A stretch of DNA of 64,000 nucleotides from Bidens hawaiensis. Taxonomy: Eukaryota > Streptophyta > Magnoliopsida > Asterales > Asteraceae. This document shows positions 24,506 through 37,059 of the stretch, piece after piece. The position numbers and the translations under genes are program-made. The stretch lies in NCBI GenBank assembly GCA_021521415.1, contig JAIQDT010000168.1, positions 1,186,501 to 1,250,500 on the forward strand, given 5' to 3'. The stretch's first letter is position 1. Each line of letters opens with the position of its first letter. Below the pieces are notes generated by a model. The model was not told the DNA's origin. It was given only the letters and a program-made list of their open reading frames with translations, and searched no databases.

Positions 24506-26397
24506 TAAAGCTACCAATGTTGAATCTCCACAAGTTGAACTAACCAATGAGCAGAGAGCTAACATTGAGTTGAGTATGAGAGAAGCCAAAAGGAAAAATC
24601 CTTTGGTTGTAAAGCTGAGAAAGCATGGAATAAGTTTTGAAGCTTTGGCTGATCTTGATGATGATCAGCTGCAAAAGAGACTTGATAAGGAGAGGGATGG
24701 TTTCAAGAAAAGAATGGAACAAAAGAACAGAGACTGCCAGAAATATAGAGAATATCTCAGAAGGCATAATTATTCAGAGAAATATTTGTCTCACTTCACA
24801 GTTGACCAACTCCGAGATCTCTACAACAGTGAAAGAGAAAAAGTGATTGAAAAGTGTGTAAAAGAGAATGAGAAGATTGAGAAATTGGAAACTTTGAAGA
24901 AGAAATTTGGAGGTATGTGTGGATACTTGCTTGAGAAAGGGTTAAAGCCTGAGATGGTTGAGAACCTATCTAGAGAATCAGTGTTGGATCAGTACAATAA
25001 ATTGAAAAGAAAAGAAAAATTGAAGAGGGTCCAAACTGAGAGCTCTACCAAACATGCTGAAACATCTGTTGAACCTCCAATTTAGAGAAGAAAGATAATG
25101 ACTCTGAGGGAAAAACAGAAGATGCAAAGTGAAAAGGAAATATCCAAGGAAGATCATGTTGTTGAAATACCTACTCCACAAGAAGTGGATCCTGAATCTA
25201 AATATGAACCTTGTATACCTTGGGAAAATGAAGAGATGATCAACACTCTAAGGAATATAACGATTACTCAAAGAGGAATGGATGAAGACTCTTTCAATGC
25301 TTTGGAAAAGAAGGATTTGAAATATCTATTCCATGTCCAAAAAGTTGAATGTGAGAAGGCACTAGGAGAAGGTGAGAACCCTAGATACTATGAAGATGGG
25401 AGTTTTGTACCTGCTGGTTTGTCAAGAACTTCTGGAATGGAGAAAATGTTGCTAGAACTTAGAGATGCAGGAGCAAATGTTGTTGAGCTTGCCAACCTTC
25501 CAACTGAAATGGTAGAAGCAGTCTACATCAAATTCTTCAATTTGGGGCCTAGAAAACCCAAGAAGTTTGTTCCTTTCAGACCACCAATTTCAAGAAGATA
25601 TCCACAAGGTGGAAGAGGTCAAAGTGGAAGAGGTGAAGGTGGAAGAGGAGAATCAAGTGGATCTGCACAACAAAGAACATCAAGACCACAGTCAGATGTG
25701 GATCTTCCTAGAGAAATGTACTATGATTCTGTGTGTGAATGCATAAGAGTGATTATGGAAAGTAGACAACTAAGAGATATAGTTGTGAGAAGTGATTTCT
25801 ATGAATATACTCAAGAACAATTAGAAAGAATGACAACACTCACTTTGTATGAATTTAGAAACAGAAACAGAGTGGCTGGAAAACAGATGAATAATCTTTT
25901 CTAAATTCTTAAGAGATGAAGCAGACAGAGGATTCAGATTCCTAAAAGAAAAGAGAAACTGGAAGACTGCCCAACTTCACAGATCAAAGAGAACTGCAAA
26001 GTTAAGAAGGATGGACATAGCTGAAACAAACTACAAGATGAATGTCAGAGAAAAGCATCCACTGTCAAACATGAACACATGCATAAGTCTTGAGAGAAGA
26101 ATGATACGCCCCAACTACACAGTCCAAAGAAATGGTATCATTACTGAAGTTGAATACAAAGAAAAAGATGACCATTACTTGCTGAGAAATTCTGATGGAA
26201 AAATACTGGGGATTATCAAGAAGGATGAAGACTTGAATTGCTTACATGATGAAGACTTAATGGATATTAGGGACTGGGTCATACCAGAAGGTCACACTCA
26301 TTACCTAGCCCTTGATATTTTCAGAATGAGAGCTGCATCAGTGATAACAAACAGAAGGCAAGCCGCATACAGTGCATGGAAAAGACAAAATTCCTAG
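24506..26397 (+). pseudogene. Element B post-pol ORF, N-terminally deleted
   Basis: This matches the C-terminal two thirds of A's post-pol ORF. The deletion joins RT directly to the segment KRKNPLVVKLRKHGISF. Charged, coiled-coil-like sequence follows to about 25080, then a TAG where A has a Lys codon, then 25098-25904 with a Gly/Arg/Ser-rich stretch, then one extra T near 25898 shifts the frame. The conserved C-terminal block (RPNYTVQRNGII, LMDIRDW, RRQAAYSAW) is at 26011-26397. No signal peptide or membrane segment is visible, so the name envelope-like would rest on position only. Function unknown. Confidence 0.75.
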
Positions 26398-26553
26398 ACT
26401 AGGCTTTTACTTTGTAATGTCTTATGACAGATTTTTGATTATGTAATTTGTTTATGTTAATTGATTATGTAATTTGACTTTTAATTTGATGTGTATTTTT
26501 GACTAAGTGTAAGTAACCTTAGAAATGTTTTGGGTCAGCTGAGGTGTTCCAAT

Positions 26554-26565
26554 CTAGGGGGAGAT
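26554..26565 (+). other. Polypurine tract of element B
   Basis: CTAGGGGGAGAT lies directly before the 3' LTR and would prime plus-strand synthesis. Element A has the identical string. The stretch 26398-26553 between ORF and tract is non-coding. Confidence 0.88.
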
Positions 26566-27751
26566 TGTTGAGTTAAGATTTGACACCAAACTGATCAGAT
26601 GGAAGATTGGAATCTTCTCAACCTCCTCAGAATTCGCTAAGTATGGATCCGGGCACACCTTAGACCCCCGAGCAAGGTTTTAGTTGGCCGGGCACGATAT
26701 TTTGTCTATCGGGCAGGGTTATCTTCTCTAAGTCTTCTTTAGTAAATATCCGAGCCTGGTTTGCTAATTAGTGCATTACCAGGTATGGTTCACTTGTATA
26801 TGCAAGTCCGGGCAAGGATCACTTTATCAAGCGGGTTTGTTCTTCATAGCCGAGTAAAGTTCACTTCTAAGTAAGCTTTAGGCTAACCAAGCTCAAGAAA
26901 CCAAGTATTTGGAGATCGGGCAAGGTATTCATTAATAAAGATGGTCCGGGTATGCCTGATGTTTAATGAAATATCACAAGTATCATCGGGCAGGATTCAA
27001 CTCTAGCAAGGTAAAGTGCCTCCAAGCACACTTTGCTGATAAGCTTATTCCAGGCAAGGAGTTGATAGGACCATTGTAGAACAAGGTTGCTCGTAAGGGT
27101 TTGCGGGCAAAGTCTGATAAAGCCAAGAAGATTGAAGTCTACCCGGTGAGTATTTTACTTGGTAAAATACTCTTCAAGTAAAGTCTACCCGGAAACTGAT
27201 CCCGAGCACACTTCTATATTACCAAGTCATAAAGGATGGCAGAGCATACTCGGAAAGACAAGATTGATGCCAAACCTACCCGGAAGACTTGTTTTACACT
27301 TAGATTATTTCTGAATATGTAATTTGAATATGTATTATCAGATAGGGTTTCTAGAAGGAATGACAGCTGTAAAGGAGGTGTCAGGGCTATAAATAGAATA
27401 ATTTAGGGCACAACTCCTAACACAAGCAACGGCACACACAACAAGGCAGGCAGACACATTAATTAAGAAAGAATATTGTGTGTGTGACGACTGTCCTTCA
27501 AGAAACCCTAAATTGATTATCCACTTTGTATGATTGATATTATGAATGGAAATCTTTTGAGTTAATCTTGTTTGTGTTGATTACCTTTGAATACTGATTT
27601 AGCAACCGTATGTTTGTTATTGATTCCTCCTTTAACAAACGGTAATCTTTCTAAATATAGCAACTCGTCATTAACTCTCTTGTTGACACATTTATTTGTG
27701 TGAGTTATGGCATGATTTAAGTAAGATCCATCTAAAATCGGGGACCTGACA
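26566..27751 (+). repeat. Element B 3' LTR
   Basis: It begins TGTTGAGTTAAG and ends CCTGACA, is collinear with the 5' copy, and is followed at once by the TGTCT target duplication. Confidence 0.93.
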
Positions 27752-28936
27752 TGTCTTAATATGGGAAATGATAGTACATTGACTACTTAGACAATCATAT
27801 AGATTTAATAGGCCAAAAGGGCACTTAGTACAGTCATTAACATGTATGGTTGCTTTCTTATGATGTGTAAAATCTAAGGTGATATAAACATAAAGAAAAT
27901 GCTATGTCTTATGTGGAGCTACATTGATGTCTATGCATGTTCCTATATATATCTTTCCAAATGATAGTCAGAAAAGTGATTATCCAGTCATACACAAGCC
28001 TGTTGGTATTTGGTCACCAAAATGAAATGTCTGATTTTAAAGAATGACGAAGAACATTTGTGAACAACATAATTTTTAACTATTTTATCAACCAAAAGTT
28101 GATTGAAGTTCACAAAATGTTTTAAAAGAAAATACAAATATGAGGGTTAATTCTAGAACTACAGGGGTGGAGGAAATCATAAAAGTCCTTTAAACATCCT
28201 GAACGAAAGGCCTGTAAGTCCGATTTGCATGGCCTGTAAGTTTTACGTTCAACCTCACATATGTTTGTAAATTTGAAAAGAAATATCTTAAAATTTTCAA
28301 AAATATGTTCTATCATTAAAATTTGACCAAATCCAGGGGGTCAAATTTAAATTGAAGTGATCTGGAGAAATCCAAATAAGCCTTGAGAATAGATAAAGAG
28401 CATCATAAAACAACATGTGTTATCCATTAAGAAATATGCATATTAAATAAAATTAAATCATATCACCAAAGAGATGAAAATCATGTTAATTCTAGACCTG
28501 CTGTTGACCTGTCTATGTTGTCATAATAATGCTGAGAATGAAGTATTGAGAAAGCTACTTTGTCAATATGATCCCATTATCGAGATCTTTTCAGCAAAAG
28601 AAAGAAATAGTTTTGAAATGAATCATGATTGAAATTTGATCTCTAAATGCACCATTTACTCTTAAACATTGATCTTTAATGAAAAATACAGTTCATAATT
28701 GGTTTAAGTAAAAAAAAGATGCATTTTGCCTTCAAAAGGTTGAATATGTAATTTCGGGCAAGGTTTGAAGTTTTTTTACCTTCCCGGGCACAAAACAGTT
28801 GAATATGTATTTTCGGGCAAGGTTTGATATTCTCTAACCTTTCCGAGCAAGCTTAGCCACTTTGATCTAAGTTTATGATTTTCGGGCTTGCTTTGTAGTG
28901 TTTACACTTTCCAGGTAAGGTACACAAAATTCTAAC
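27752..28936 (+). other. Element A post-pol spacer, second part
   Basis: No ORF is supported. The segment around 27985-28030 (CAGTCATACACAAGCCTG, GGTCACCAAAATG) is seen inverted in element F near 39975-40020, so it is conserved spacer. From 28740 it holds several TTCGGGCAAGGTTTG-like motifs, like those of the LTR. The last five bases, CTAAC, are the left duplication of the solo LTR. Confidence 0.6.
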
Positions 28937-31900
28937 TGTAACACCCCGTAACCGCAGCGGAAACGTAAACGGGGTGCAACAGACACGTCTGATATCAACA
29001 GCATTGCTTATAAAGAAAACACCACTAGATTAATTTACATCATATTACATTGTTCCGAGTTTAGTTATCGTCTAGGCGATAGCACATAAGTTTTACCAAC
29101 AGTACATTAACATAATTAATACAAAAAGATCATTAAGCTTCCACAAAAAAAACACGCATCGTCAAGCATGTAGCAATAATTCCAGTTTGGGAGTACCTAG
29201 AAAGCATGTAAAGAAAACGGGTCAACTACGAATAGTTGGTGAGTTTCACTAATTTAAATAAACAGTGACAAATCATTATAATGATCATATATTAGCGATG
29301 TAATTATGCTGAGCCCACAAGTGAAACCTCTGACTATCCACATACAACCCCGTGGCATACTCCGCCCACGGACCTGCCCCAAACCGCTATGCCTAACATT
29401 AAATAGCAAAAATATATAACAACAAAATAGACATGTGCAACTGGCTGGGAAACATCAGCAAATCCATGCCGGACCAGTTGGGTTTGTCAGACCAATAGTA
29501 CTATTCACACTCTACCGGCTTTTAGCTAATCACTCGTGTTGCGAGGCCTTACAATGTTAGCAACTCAGACAATTACCATCTTAGTACATTTCCGTACGAT
29601 TCCTGTACAATAAAACATATATAAATACACGCAACTCCATGCGTTCAGTATGTACTTAAACATTTCAATAACAACATGCTTTCCGCCCCGGGAAAATATT
29701 TAAAAAACAATTCAGAAAAGGGGCTCGTGAAACTCACCTTATCGTAAACAAGCAGGTAACACAGTACGCAGCTACTAATCCGGACCTGTAATACGATCCA
29801 TAAGTTCGTTACTATACAATCACTATTAATATAACTTTAACCGTGCTAACCGGTACCTCTGGGGACACTGTTAACCCAGTACTGTACCCGTTCCGGGGGC
29901 AATGTTAACACAGAAACACTTCTCCGGACTCAGATTGTGATATCGTTTAGAGTTCAATAGTTAAAATTACTATTAGTTCGTTTTCCCCGTTTTGCGTGCC
30001 TAGCACGGTTATCGGTTTTTACGTTTCAAAAATGAGTTTGGTCACACACGACCCGAAAATAGTTATTGACTGATAATTTAATTAAAGTTGTGAAATTAGA
30101 GCTCGGTTTAGACTCCCCGATTGGCCGCGGGACCCGTTTCCGTCTTTAGTGTACCGGAAACTGTTAAATCGGATAAAATTACTCAAATTATCCGAATTAT
30201 TTTCGGATGATTTATTTTTACTTGTTTAACTCAGTTTTATGTAAATAGTTCATTTTTAGGGTTTTTATACACCAATAAGCTCGTTTAGGCGAACTTTACC
30301 GGTTTACGCGTTTTAAGCTTTAAAAGTATGTTTTTATTTTCTTTTTAGCACAAATAATTATCCGTTTAATCTCGGATCTTGAAATTTTGCACAAATCACT
30401 TTTTGACAGTGGGGAATTTTATAAAAATATTTCCAGAATTAATTTTTTTATATTTAAAATTTATTTATCTATTTTTAAACACCATTTAAACACTAAATAT
30501 GTCGTAAATAACAAACGATCTTAGAAAAATCCCAAATTTTTCCTGGATGACCCCTGCCATCTCCATAGTCCCCTGTAAATTTTCTAGAACCAAAATCTCT
30601 TTTTACATGCCATTTTCACTAAAACCGAGCTAGAAAACCCTAGAACTCGTTTAACCGAAAAGCCTACTTAGACTTCTCCAACGGACCTAAAATTTTGTGT
30701 GTGACTTTTACATGTTATAAAAAGCTTATCTGGAATTTTCCAGAATTTGTAATGATATTTAACTATTTTTCACCATTTTTAGCCAAAACCGAGCATTAAA
30801 TTCACCAAATATTCATCCTTTGTCCAAAAATTACCAAATTTTCACAGATCTTATATTTTCATGTGTAGATCATCTCTGTGAAATTTCGTAGTGTAACTCT
30901 AAAGGTACCACAATCTGTCCAAAACACTCATAACCGAACATAAACCGAAAATAGCTTTTGTTTTCCGCCACTACAAGCTACACACTCGTCTTTCCGCCTT
31001 ATCTACCACTAAATACAGAACCTACAACCAACATACCACAATACCAAGCAAGTTACACTCACAATCAAGCCTCTTACACTATAGTTTCGGTTATTGTTTC
31101 AAAACTAAAGTTTAAACCGTAAAAATTCGTTTTTGGTTCGTTTAACTCCTTTCTTGGACCAAGATCCCTTGTATAACCCGTATACATCACTTGATCATGC
31201 AAGAATCGGTTTCATCTCGGGTTTTCACATTTTTTCACTTGAAACCTCATTTTCTTGCAAATAAACTCAAGAAAAGAAGATGAACACGTACATAACTCGA
31301 TTTTTACCTCGGTTTTCTTGCTAAAATTTTGGATATTTGGCTCATAGAATGGAGAGGGATGAAGGATGTTGAATTTTGTTTACCAAAAAAAAAAATAACA
31401 AGGCAAAGGGGTTTATCCCCTATGCCGATCGGAAGTCAAGGGGGTGGGGTGGGACCCACCTTTCCAATTCTAGCCACACATTTGGATTTTGGAAATCCGG
31501 ATAATGTTGTGGATAATCTGGTTCAGTTCGTTTTTCGGTTAAATGTTTAATTCGGCTTAAAACGAGGCTAAAATGGTCGTTTTCGGCTTAAAAATAGAGA
31601 TTTATATAAAACCGATTTAAAGACTTTAAAAACTTAAACCATGACATTTATTAACTTAAAACATCATATTATTAATAATTGCGCATCTTTTTCGGCTTGA
31701 TCGATTGTCTCTTGCTCGGTTTGGTATTAAAGGTTCCGTTTAACGTACCGACGTACCATTAACTCGAAAATTCTTTTTCTGTGCTTTAATTCACTTATCC
31801 CGAAGCTTTAATACTTCGTAAATATCACTAAATATCATATATCTCGTCTATAATGTAATCCTCGATTCGTTCGGGTTTCAACAACCGTTAATCGGTTGAT

Positions 31901-32058
31901 CGTATTTCCAATACTATTAACTGTATAATCGAGTATAATCCGTACTGTGAATCATACATACTCGTATCAACGCATTATAATTCATATATTCCTTATTAAA
32001 TAACACATAAATAGTATATACCGGCTAGGGTATACCTGATTTTGCCGGAATCGTTACA
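28937..32058 (+). mobile_element. Solo LTR C, about 3.1 kb
   Basis: The ends are TGTAACACCCC and CGTTACA, with perfect CTAAC duplications at 28932-28936 and 32059-32063. It has no ORF of note, no primer site and no internal domain. A second copy in inverted orientation lies at 56596-59643 with its own perfect duplication, which confirms the ends. Length and ends suit a solo LTR of a gypsy element with very long LTRs, possibly Tekay/Del type; the lineage is a guess and its transcriptional polarity is unresolved, so the strand is only relative to the other copy. Confidence 0.85.
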
Positions 32059-32385
32059 CTAACTTACCGAGCATGCTTGATATTTGTATGTGATCTAAGC
32101 TTGATCTCTCAAACCGAGCAAGCTTTGCATCTTATGTGCTGTATATGTTTCTTTAAAATTACAAGTGTTTTCGGGAAGACCTTGTCTCCCGAGCACACTT
32201 TATATATTTCTGGCACACTTTGATTCCAAAGTTCCCTCAATATACTTGGTACTTTCAAAATTGACTTTTCGAGTACACTTTGTGCTAGGAATCCACTCCA
32301 AGCACACTTTGTATTTCTTGAATGTTTTTCGGGTATACTTTAGGTGTTGTGAATAATTCACCAGTGAAAACATTTTTGAAGATGC
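32059..32385 (+). other. Spacer before the element A post-pol ORF, motif-rich
   Basis: This continues the motif array interrupted by the solo LTR. Forms such as CCGAGCAAGCTTTG, CCGAGCACACTTT, CGAGTACACTTTG and CGGGTATACTTT recur. No gene is seen. Confidence 0.55.
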
Positions 32386-35300
32386 CAACCCAATAAACTC
32401 TCAAACCACTAATCAATACCAATCTGAACCTGAACCTTTCTCTACCTCACCACCAATAACCCCTCCTTCTGGAACCTTTTTATTTAAAAGAAACTTGGAT
32501 CTGATGTTGGAGAATGCAAGGTTAAAGGAGAGAAATGAGGAGGTAACAAAGAAGAATGTGGTACTACTGGATAAATCCCGGGCATTAATGAGAATTCAAA
32601 CCCTGGAGTAGGAGGTTGAGAAGACCTCAGCTGCCCTAAAACAGGGGGATAATGTTATTGAGCCAACTGATGATATTTTGAATGATATTGTGAATGTTGA
32701 TGAACCAATACTGGAGGGTGTAAGTGTTAAAACAGCTGATGTTGATGGGTTTACATGCATTTTAAATGCTTATGATGATGATGAGGAGAGTGAAGAAAGG
32801 AGGATGGAGGATGTTGAGTATGAGGCTGATAAATCTGATGATGGAGAACAAAACTATGATGTTAATGATGAGGTAATGAATGTTGTATGGAGAGAGGAGG
32901 ATGATGAGGTGAGAGATGAAGAGGAGACTGGGGAAGGAATCAAAAAATGAATTATGAAGAGAATGTGGCTACCACTGATGTGGCCACTGATGTTTTGACT
33001 GACATTCAGACTGAAGCTCAAACTAAGGTAATCAATAAAGATGATGCTGCTACTGAGGAGCCGATAGTTACTGAAACTGAACAACCTGAAAGTTCCAAGA
33101 GGGTAGAGTATGATCCAAAGTTGGAAGCACTTGAAAAGGAAATTGATGATTATCAACAGTCTGAGGATGAAGAAGATGTACAGAGGAGATTGGATAAAGG
33201 AAAGGCAAAAGTCTATGAAGAGGAGCCTGTTAAGGCAGATATTGTGAAAGAAAGGATGAATGAAGAAGAAGAAGCTTCTGCTGCTTCCAGGAGAGAATTT
33301 GAAAATACTGTAAGAGAAACAAGGGAGAGGGAAATACTAGCCCAAACCTTGACTCCTAAAGAGTTAGCAGAGCAGGAAGCCTTGATTAAACAAGCCAATA
33401 TTGCTAAAATGATTGAAGAGGAGGCTGATGATCAGGTTGTTATTGAGGCTTTGATAAACCTGAAGAAGAATGAGGAAGTGGATAACTCCCTTGCCTTGGT
33501 AGTGAGCATGTTTGCCCAATCCTCAAGCCAACCTCAACAGGAACTTGAAAAGGAATCTGAAAAACAAACTGGAGAAACATTTAAGGAAATGATGGATAAG
33601 GCTTCAAGGATTCATGAAAATGTAAGAAGATTTGAAAAATTTTATTCAAGAAAAAGAAAGGCTACTGATCAAGGCGTGAAGGATGATTTGAAGAGCAAAA
33701 AAGGGAAATGGAATGATCAGAATAAATACTTTGTGGAAACCCCTAATGATGTGGCAAGTCCAATAAGGGCAATTCCTTTACAAACCTTAAGACCAGATGA
33801 AAATGTGCAAGGAGTGCCTAATGTACTAATCTCTGAGATTCCAACTCCAGATGAGCCAAAAATTGATGCTGTAGATGAATCTACAGAGGAGGAGGAGGAT
33901 GAAACTGATGATGATGATGAAGATGATCAGGGAAAGGGTGCCGAGACTGCTAATGTTATGTCCCCACAAGTCACAATGACTGATGAACAAAGGGAAAACA
34001 TTGAGCAAAGTATGTTGGATGCTAAAAGGAAAAATCCTTTAGTTGTTAAATTGATGAGTTTTGGTATAAGTTTTGAAACTCTATCTTCTTTGAATGATGA
34101 TGAGCTGGAGAAAAGATCGAACAAAGAAAGGGACACAATTGAGAAGTTTATACAGCAGAAGAACAGGGATGCCCATAAATATAGAGATTATAGGAGAAAA
34201 CATAGGTACTCTGAGAAAGATTTGTCACACTTCAAGATTGAAAAATTGAGAGAAGCTTACATCAGCACCAGAGAATAAGTAAAAGAAATGTTTATGAGAG
34301 AAGATGAGGAGGCTGAAAAGCTTGAAGCTTTGAAAAAGATGTTTGATGGAATGTGTGGATATTTATTGGAAAAAGGGAAGAAACCCGATATGGTTGAAAG
34401 CTTGGACAAAGCTATAGTGGAATCTATCCACTCAAACATGAAAAGAAAAGAACAACTCAAGAGAATGCAATCTGAGCCATCTAGTGTACAAAAAAAAGGA
34501 GAGATCAAGAAAAACCCCCTACAAAGAAAAGAAAAATCATGACACTCAGGAATAAACAAAAAGCTCAAGCTGAAAAAGAAAAATCAAAAGAGGCAACAAC
34601 TGATGAAACCCCAATCCCAGTGGAAGCAAAACCTGAACCAATTGATGAACCTATTCTTCCATGGGAAATGAAGAAATGATCAAAATACTGAGGGGTATAA
34701 TGTTGAACCAAAGAGGTATGGATGAAGATACTTTCAATGCCTTGAGTAAAGATGATTTGAAAGAACTGCTCTATAAACAAAAGGCTGAGTGGGAAATAGT
34801 TTTGTTGGAACGTGAAAACCCAAGAAGTTTTGTTGGTGGCAGATTTGTACCTACAGGACTGATGAATAATCCAAGAGTAGTAAACATGATTATTAAGCTG
34901 TGCAAAGAAGCAAATGAAAATTTTGCAGATCTCATCAATCTTCCTGCTGGATTAATGGAATCTATGTATATGAAAGCTTTTGCTATATCTAGGCCTAGCA
35001 AACCTATGAAGTCAATTCCATTTAGGCCTCCTATCTCAAGACGACACCCACAAGCAAGTAGAGGTGAATCAAGTAGAGCTGGATCCCAAAGAACAGCAAG
35101 ACCACAATCCAATGTGGATCTACCAAGAACTCTCTACTTTGATTCAGTCTCTGAGTCTCTAAAGGTGATCATGGAAAGCAGACAACTGAGAGACATAGTA
35201 ATTAGAGGTAATTTTGCTGAATTCACTCAAGAACAATTGGAGAAAATGGCCACACTCAATCTTTATAATTATCATGATACGAACAAGTTGGCTGGGAGAC

Positions 35301-35813
35301 AGCAGAGTGAACTCTCTAAATACCTTAGGGATGAAGCTGACAAGGGATTCCCATTCTTGAAAGAAAAGAAAAGCTAGAAGATGATCAAGCATGATTATAA
35401 CAAGAAGGGCTACAAGGTTGAAAAAGATAACCAGTGCAGAATTGAATTACCAGTTTTCAGTGAGATATAAAAATCCAGTGTCAAACATGAATACCTGCAT
35501 AAGCTCTGAGAGAAGAATGACACGCCCTAATTACACAGTTCAGAAAAATGGCATCATAGATGAAATTGAGTATAAAGAAAATGATGGCCACTATGTGCTT
35601 AGAAATTCTAATGGGCTTATTTTGGGGATAATTAGAAGAGATGAAGACCTGAGCTATTTGCATAATGAAGATCTAATGGATATAAGGGATATGGACATTA
35701 CTGAAAGTCACACTCATTACCAAATCCTTGATATCTTAAGGCAAAGGGCAGGAATTGTGATTGTGAATCGAAGACAAGCCGCCCATAATGCAAGGAGAAG
35801 GCAAGATTCTTAG
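32386..35813 (+). pseudogene. Element A post-pol ORF (ORF2), uncharacterised
   Basis: A large protein was encoded between pol and the 3' LTR. The N-terminal part (32386-32950) has a Leu/Lys/Glu-rich segment and an acidic stretch, with a TAG near 32610. The middle (32947-34278) is open for 443 codons and very rich in Glu, Asp and Lys, coiled-coil-like. Later parts are 34288-34542, 34661-35377 and 35391-35813, separated by stops and shifts. The C-terminal block with RPNYTVQKNGI, HYVLRNSNG, DEDLSYLHNEDLMDIRD and RRQAAHNARR is shared with B. SIRE elements carry a post-pol ORF called envelope-like; no membrane segment is seen here. Confidence 0.75.
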
Positions 35814-35967
35814 AATAGTCTTTGATATGTAATGTCTTTGGACATAATTCTGATTATGTAATTGTTTATGTTTATGAATATGTAAAAATTTGTTTTTGAT
35901 TTGATGTGTATTTTAACTATGTGTAAGTAACTGAAGAAGTGTTTTGGGACAGCTGAGGTGTTCCAAT

Positions 35968-35979
35968 CTAGGGGGAGAT
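35968..35979 (+). other. Polypurine tract of element A
   Basis: CTAGGGGGAGAT directly precedes the 3' LTR and equals that of element B. Confidence 0.88.
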
Positions 35980-37059
35980 TGTTGAGTCAAGATTTGACCT
36001 AAAAATGATCATAAGGAAGACTGAAATCTTCTCAACCTCCTCAGAAATCGCTAATTATGGAACCGAGCACACCTGAGACATCCGAGCAAGGTTTTACTTA
36101 ACCGGGCATGATACTTTGCCTACCGGGCAAGGTTATCTTCAAGAAGTCTTCTTTAGTGCATACCCGAACAAGGTTCACTAGTTAGTGAATACTCAAGCAA
36201 GGTTCACAAGTTAGTGCATACCCAGGCAGGGTTCACTATATCTAGCAAGTTTGTTCTTCATAGCCGAGTAAGGTTTACCCCGGGTAAGCTCTTGGCTAAC
36301 CAAGCTCATGAAACCAAGTGATTGGAAGACCGGGAAAGGTATTCATTAATAATAGTGGTCCGAGTAAGCTTGATGTGAGCAATGATATATTCCAAGTAAC
36401 ATTGTGCATGGCTTAACTCAAGCAGAGTACAGTGTTACCGGGCACACTTTGCTAATAAGCTATTTCATAGCAAGGAGTTAAGGGGCCATGGAAGAACAAG
36501 GTTGCTCGTAAGATCTTTCCGGGCAAAGTCTGATAAGATCAAGAATATTGAAGTCTACTAGATTAAAGTTAAAAGTCTACCCGGAAACTGTTCCCGAACA
36601 CACTTCAAAGTTACCAAGTCTACCAAGGAAGGCAGAGCATAAAGTCTACTCGGAGAAGATTACTTCTACAAAGCCTACTAAGAATACTTGTTTTACACTT
36701 AGCATAGTTTTGAATATGTAATTTGAATATGTACTTTACATTTTTGGGTTTATTATGGAATGACAGCTATCTTGAGGTGTCAGGCCTATAAAAGGAATAT
36801 TTTAGGGCACGCCTCATGGACAGCAGACGGATATAGACATTTGAGAGAATATTTGTTGTGACGGCTCTCTAAGAATAGTACGGACATAACTTTCCATAAG
36901 AAACCCTAAAATCGATTATCGTTTGTATGATTTATATTATATGAATGGTAATCTTTTGAGTGATTTTTGTGTGTTAGTTACCTGTTATTAATCTTTTAGC
37001 AACTACCCTGTTTGTTATTGATTCCGCCTTTAACAAATGGTTTTCTTTCCTATTAATCG
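35980..37059 (+). repeat. Element A 3' LTR, first segment
   Basis: It starts TGTTGAGTCAAG and follows the 5' LTR to GGTTTTCTTTCCTA. A TATA-like CCTATAAAAG lies at 36785-36794. It is interrupted at 37060 by an inverted solo LTR and ends with AATCG, the probable left target duplication of that insertion. Confidence 0.87.

Larger units (their letters stand above)
16926..27751 (+). mobile_element. Element B: SIRE-like Ty1/copia, internally deleted
   Basis: The ends are TGTTGAGTTAAG and GGGACCTGACA, with perfect TGTCT target duplications at 16921-16925 and 27752-27756. The two LTRs are 1,187 and 1,186 bases; about 6 differences are seen in their first 170 bases. B is from the same family as A and is inserted in A's post-pol spacer. 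An internal deletion near 24500 removed the RT catalytic YVDD part, RNase H and the beginning of the post-pol ORF, so B could only move with help. Confidence 0.93.

Noticed and set aside
25885..26015. Programmed frameshift in the post-pol ORF
   Set aside because: A and B both change frame here in the same direction, but in B the cause is a single extra T and in A a different event; a one-base correction restores the frame in each.
31329..31550. Short ORF inside the solo LTR
   Set aside because: It spans a poly-A run, has no domain, and the second solo LTR does not keep it open.
28937..32058. DNA transposon or Helitron instead of a solo LTR
   Set aside because: The ends are TG..CA with 5-base duplications in both copies; the inverted terminal match is only TGTAAC, and there is no transposase or Helitron CTRR end.
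32165..32388. Small ORFs on both strands before ORF2
   Set aside because: They coincide with the motif array, and the two strands mirror each other; no start context or conservation.
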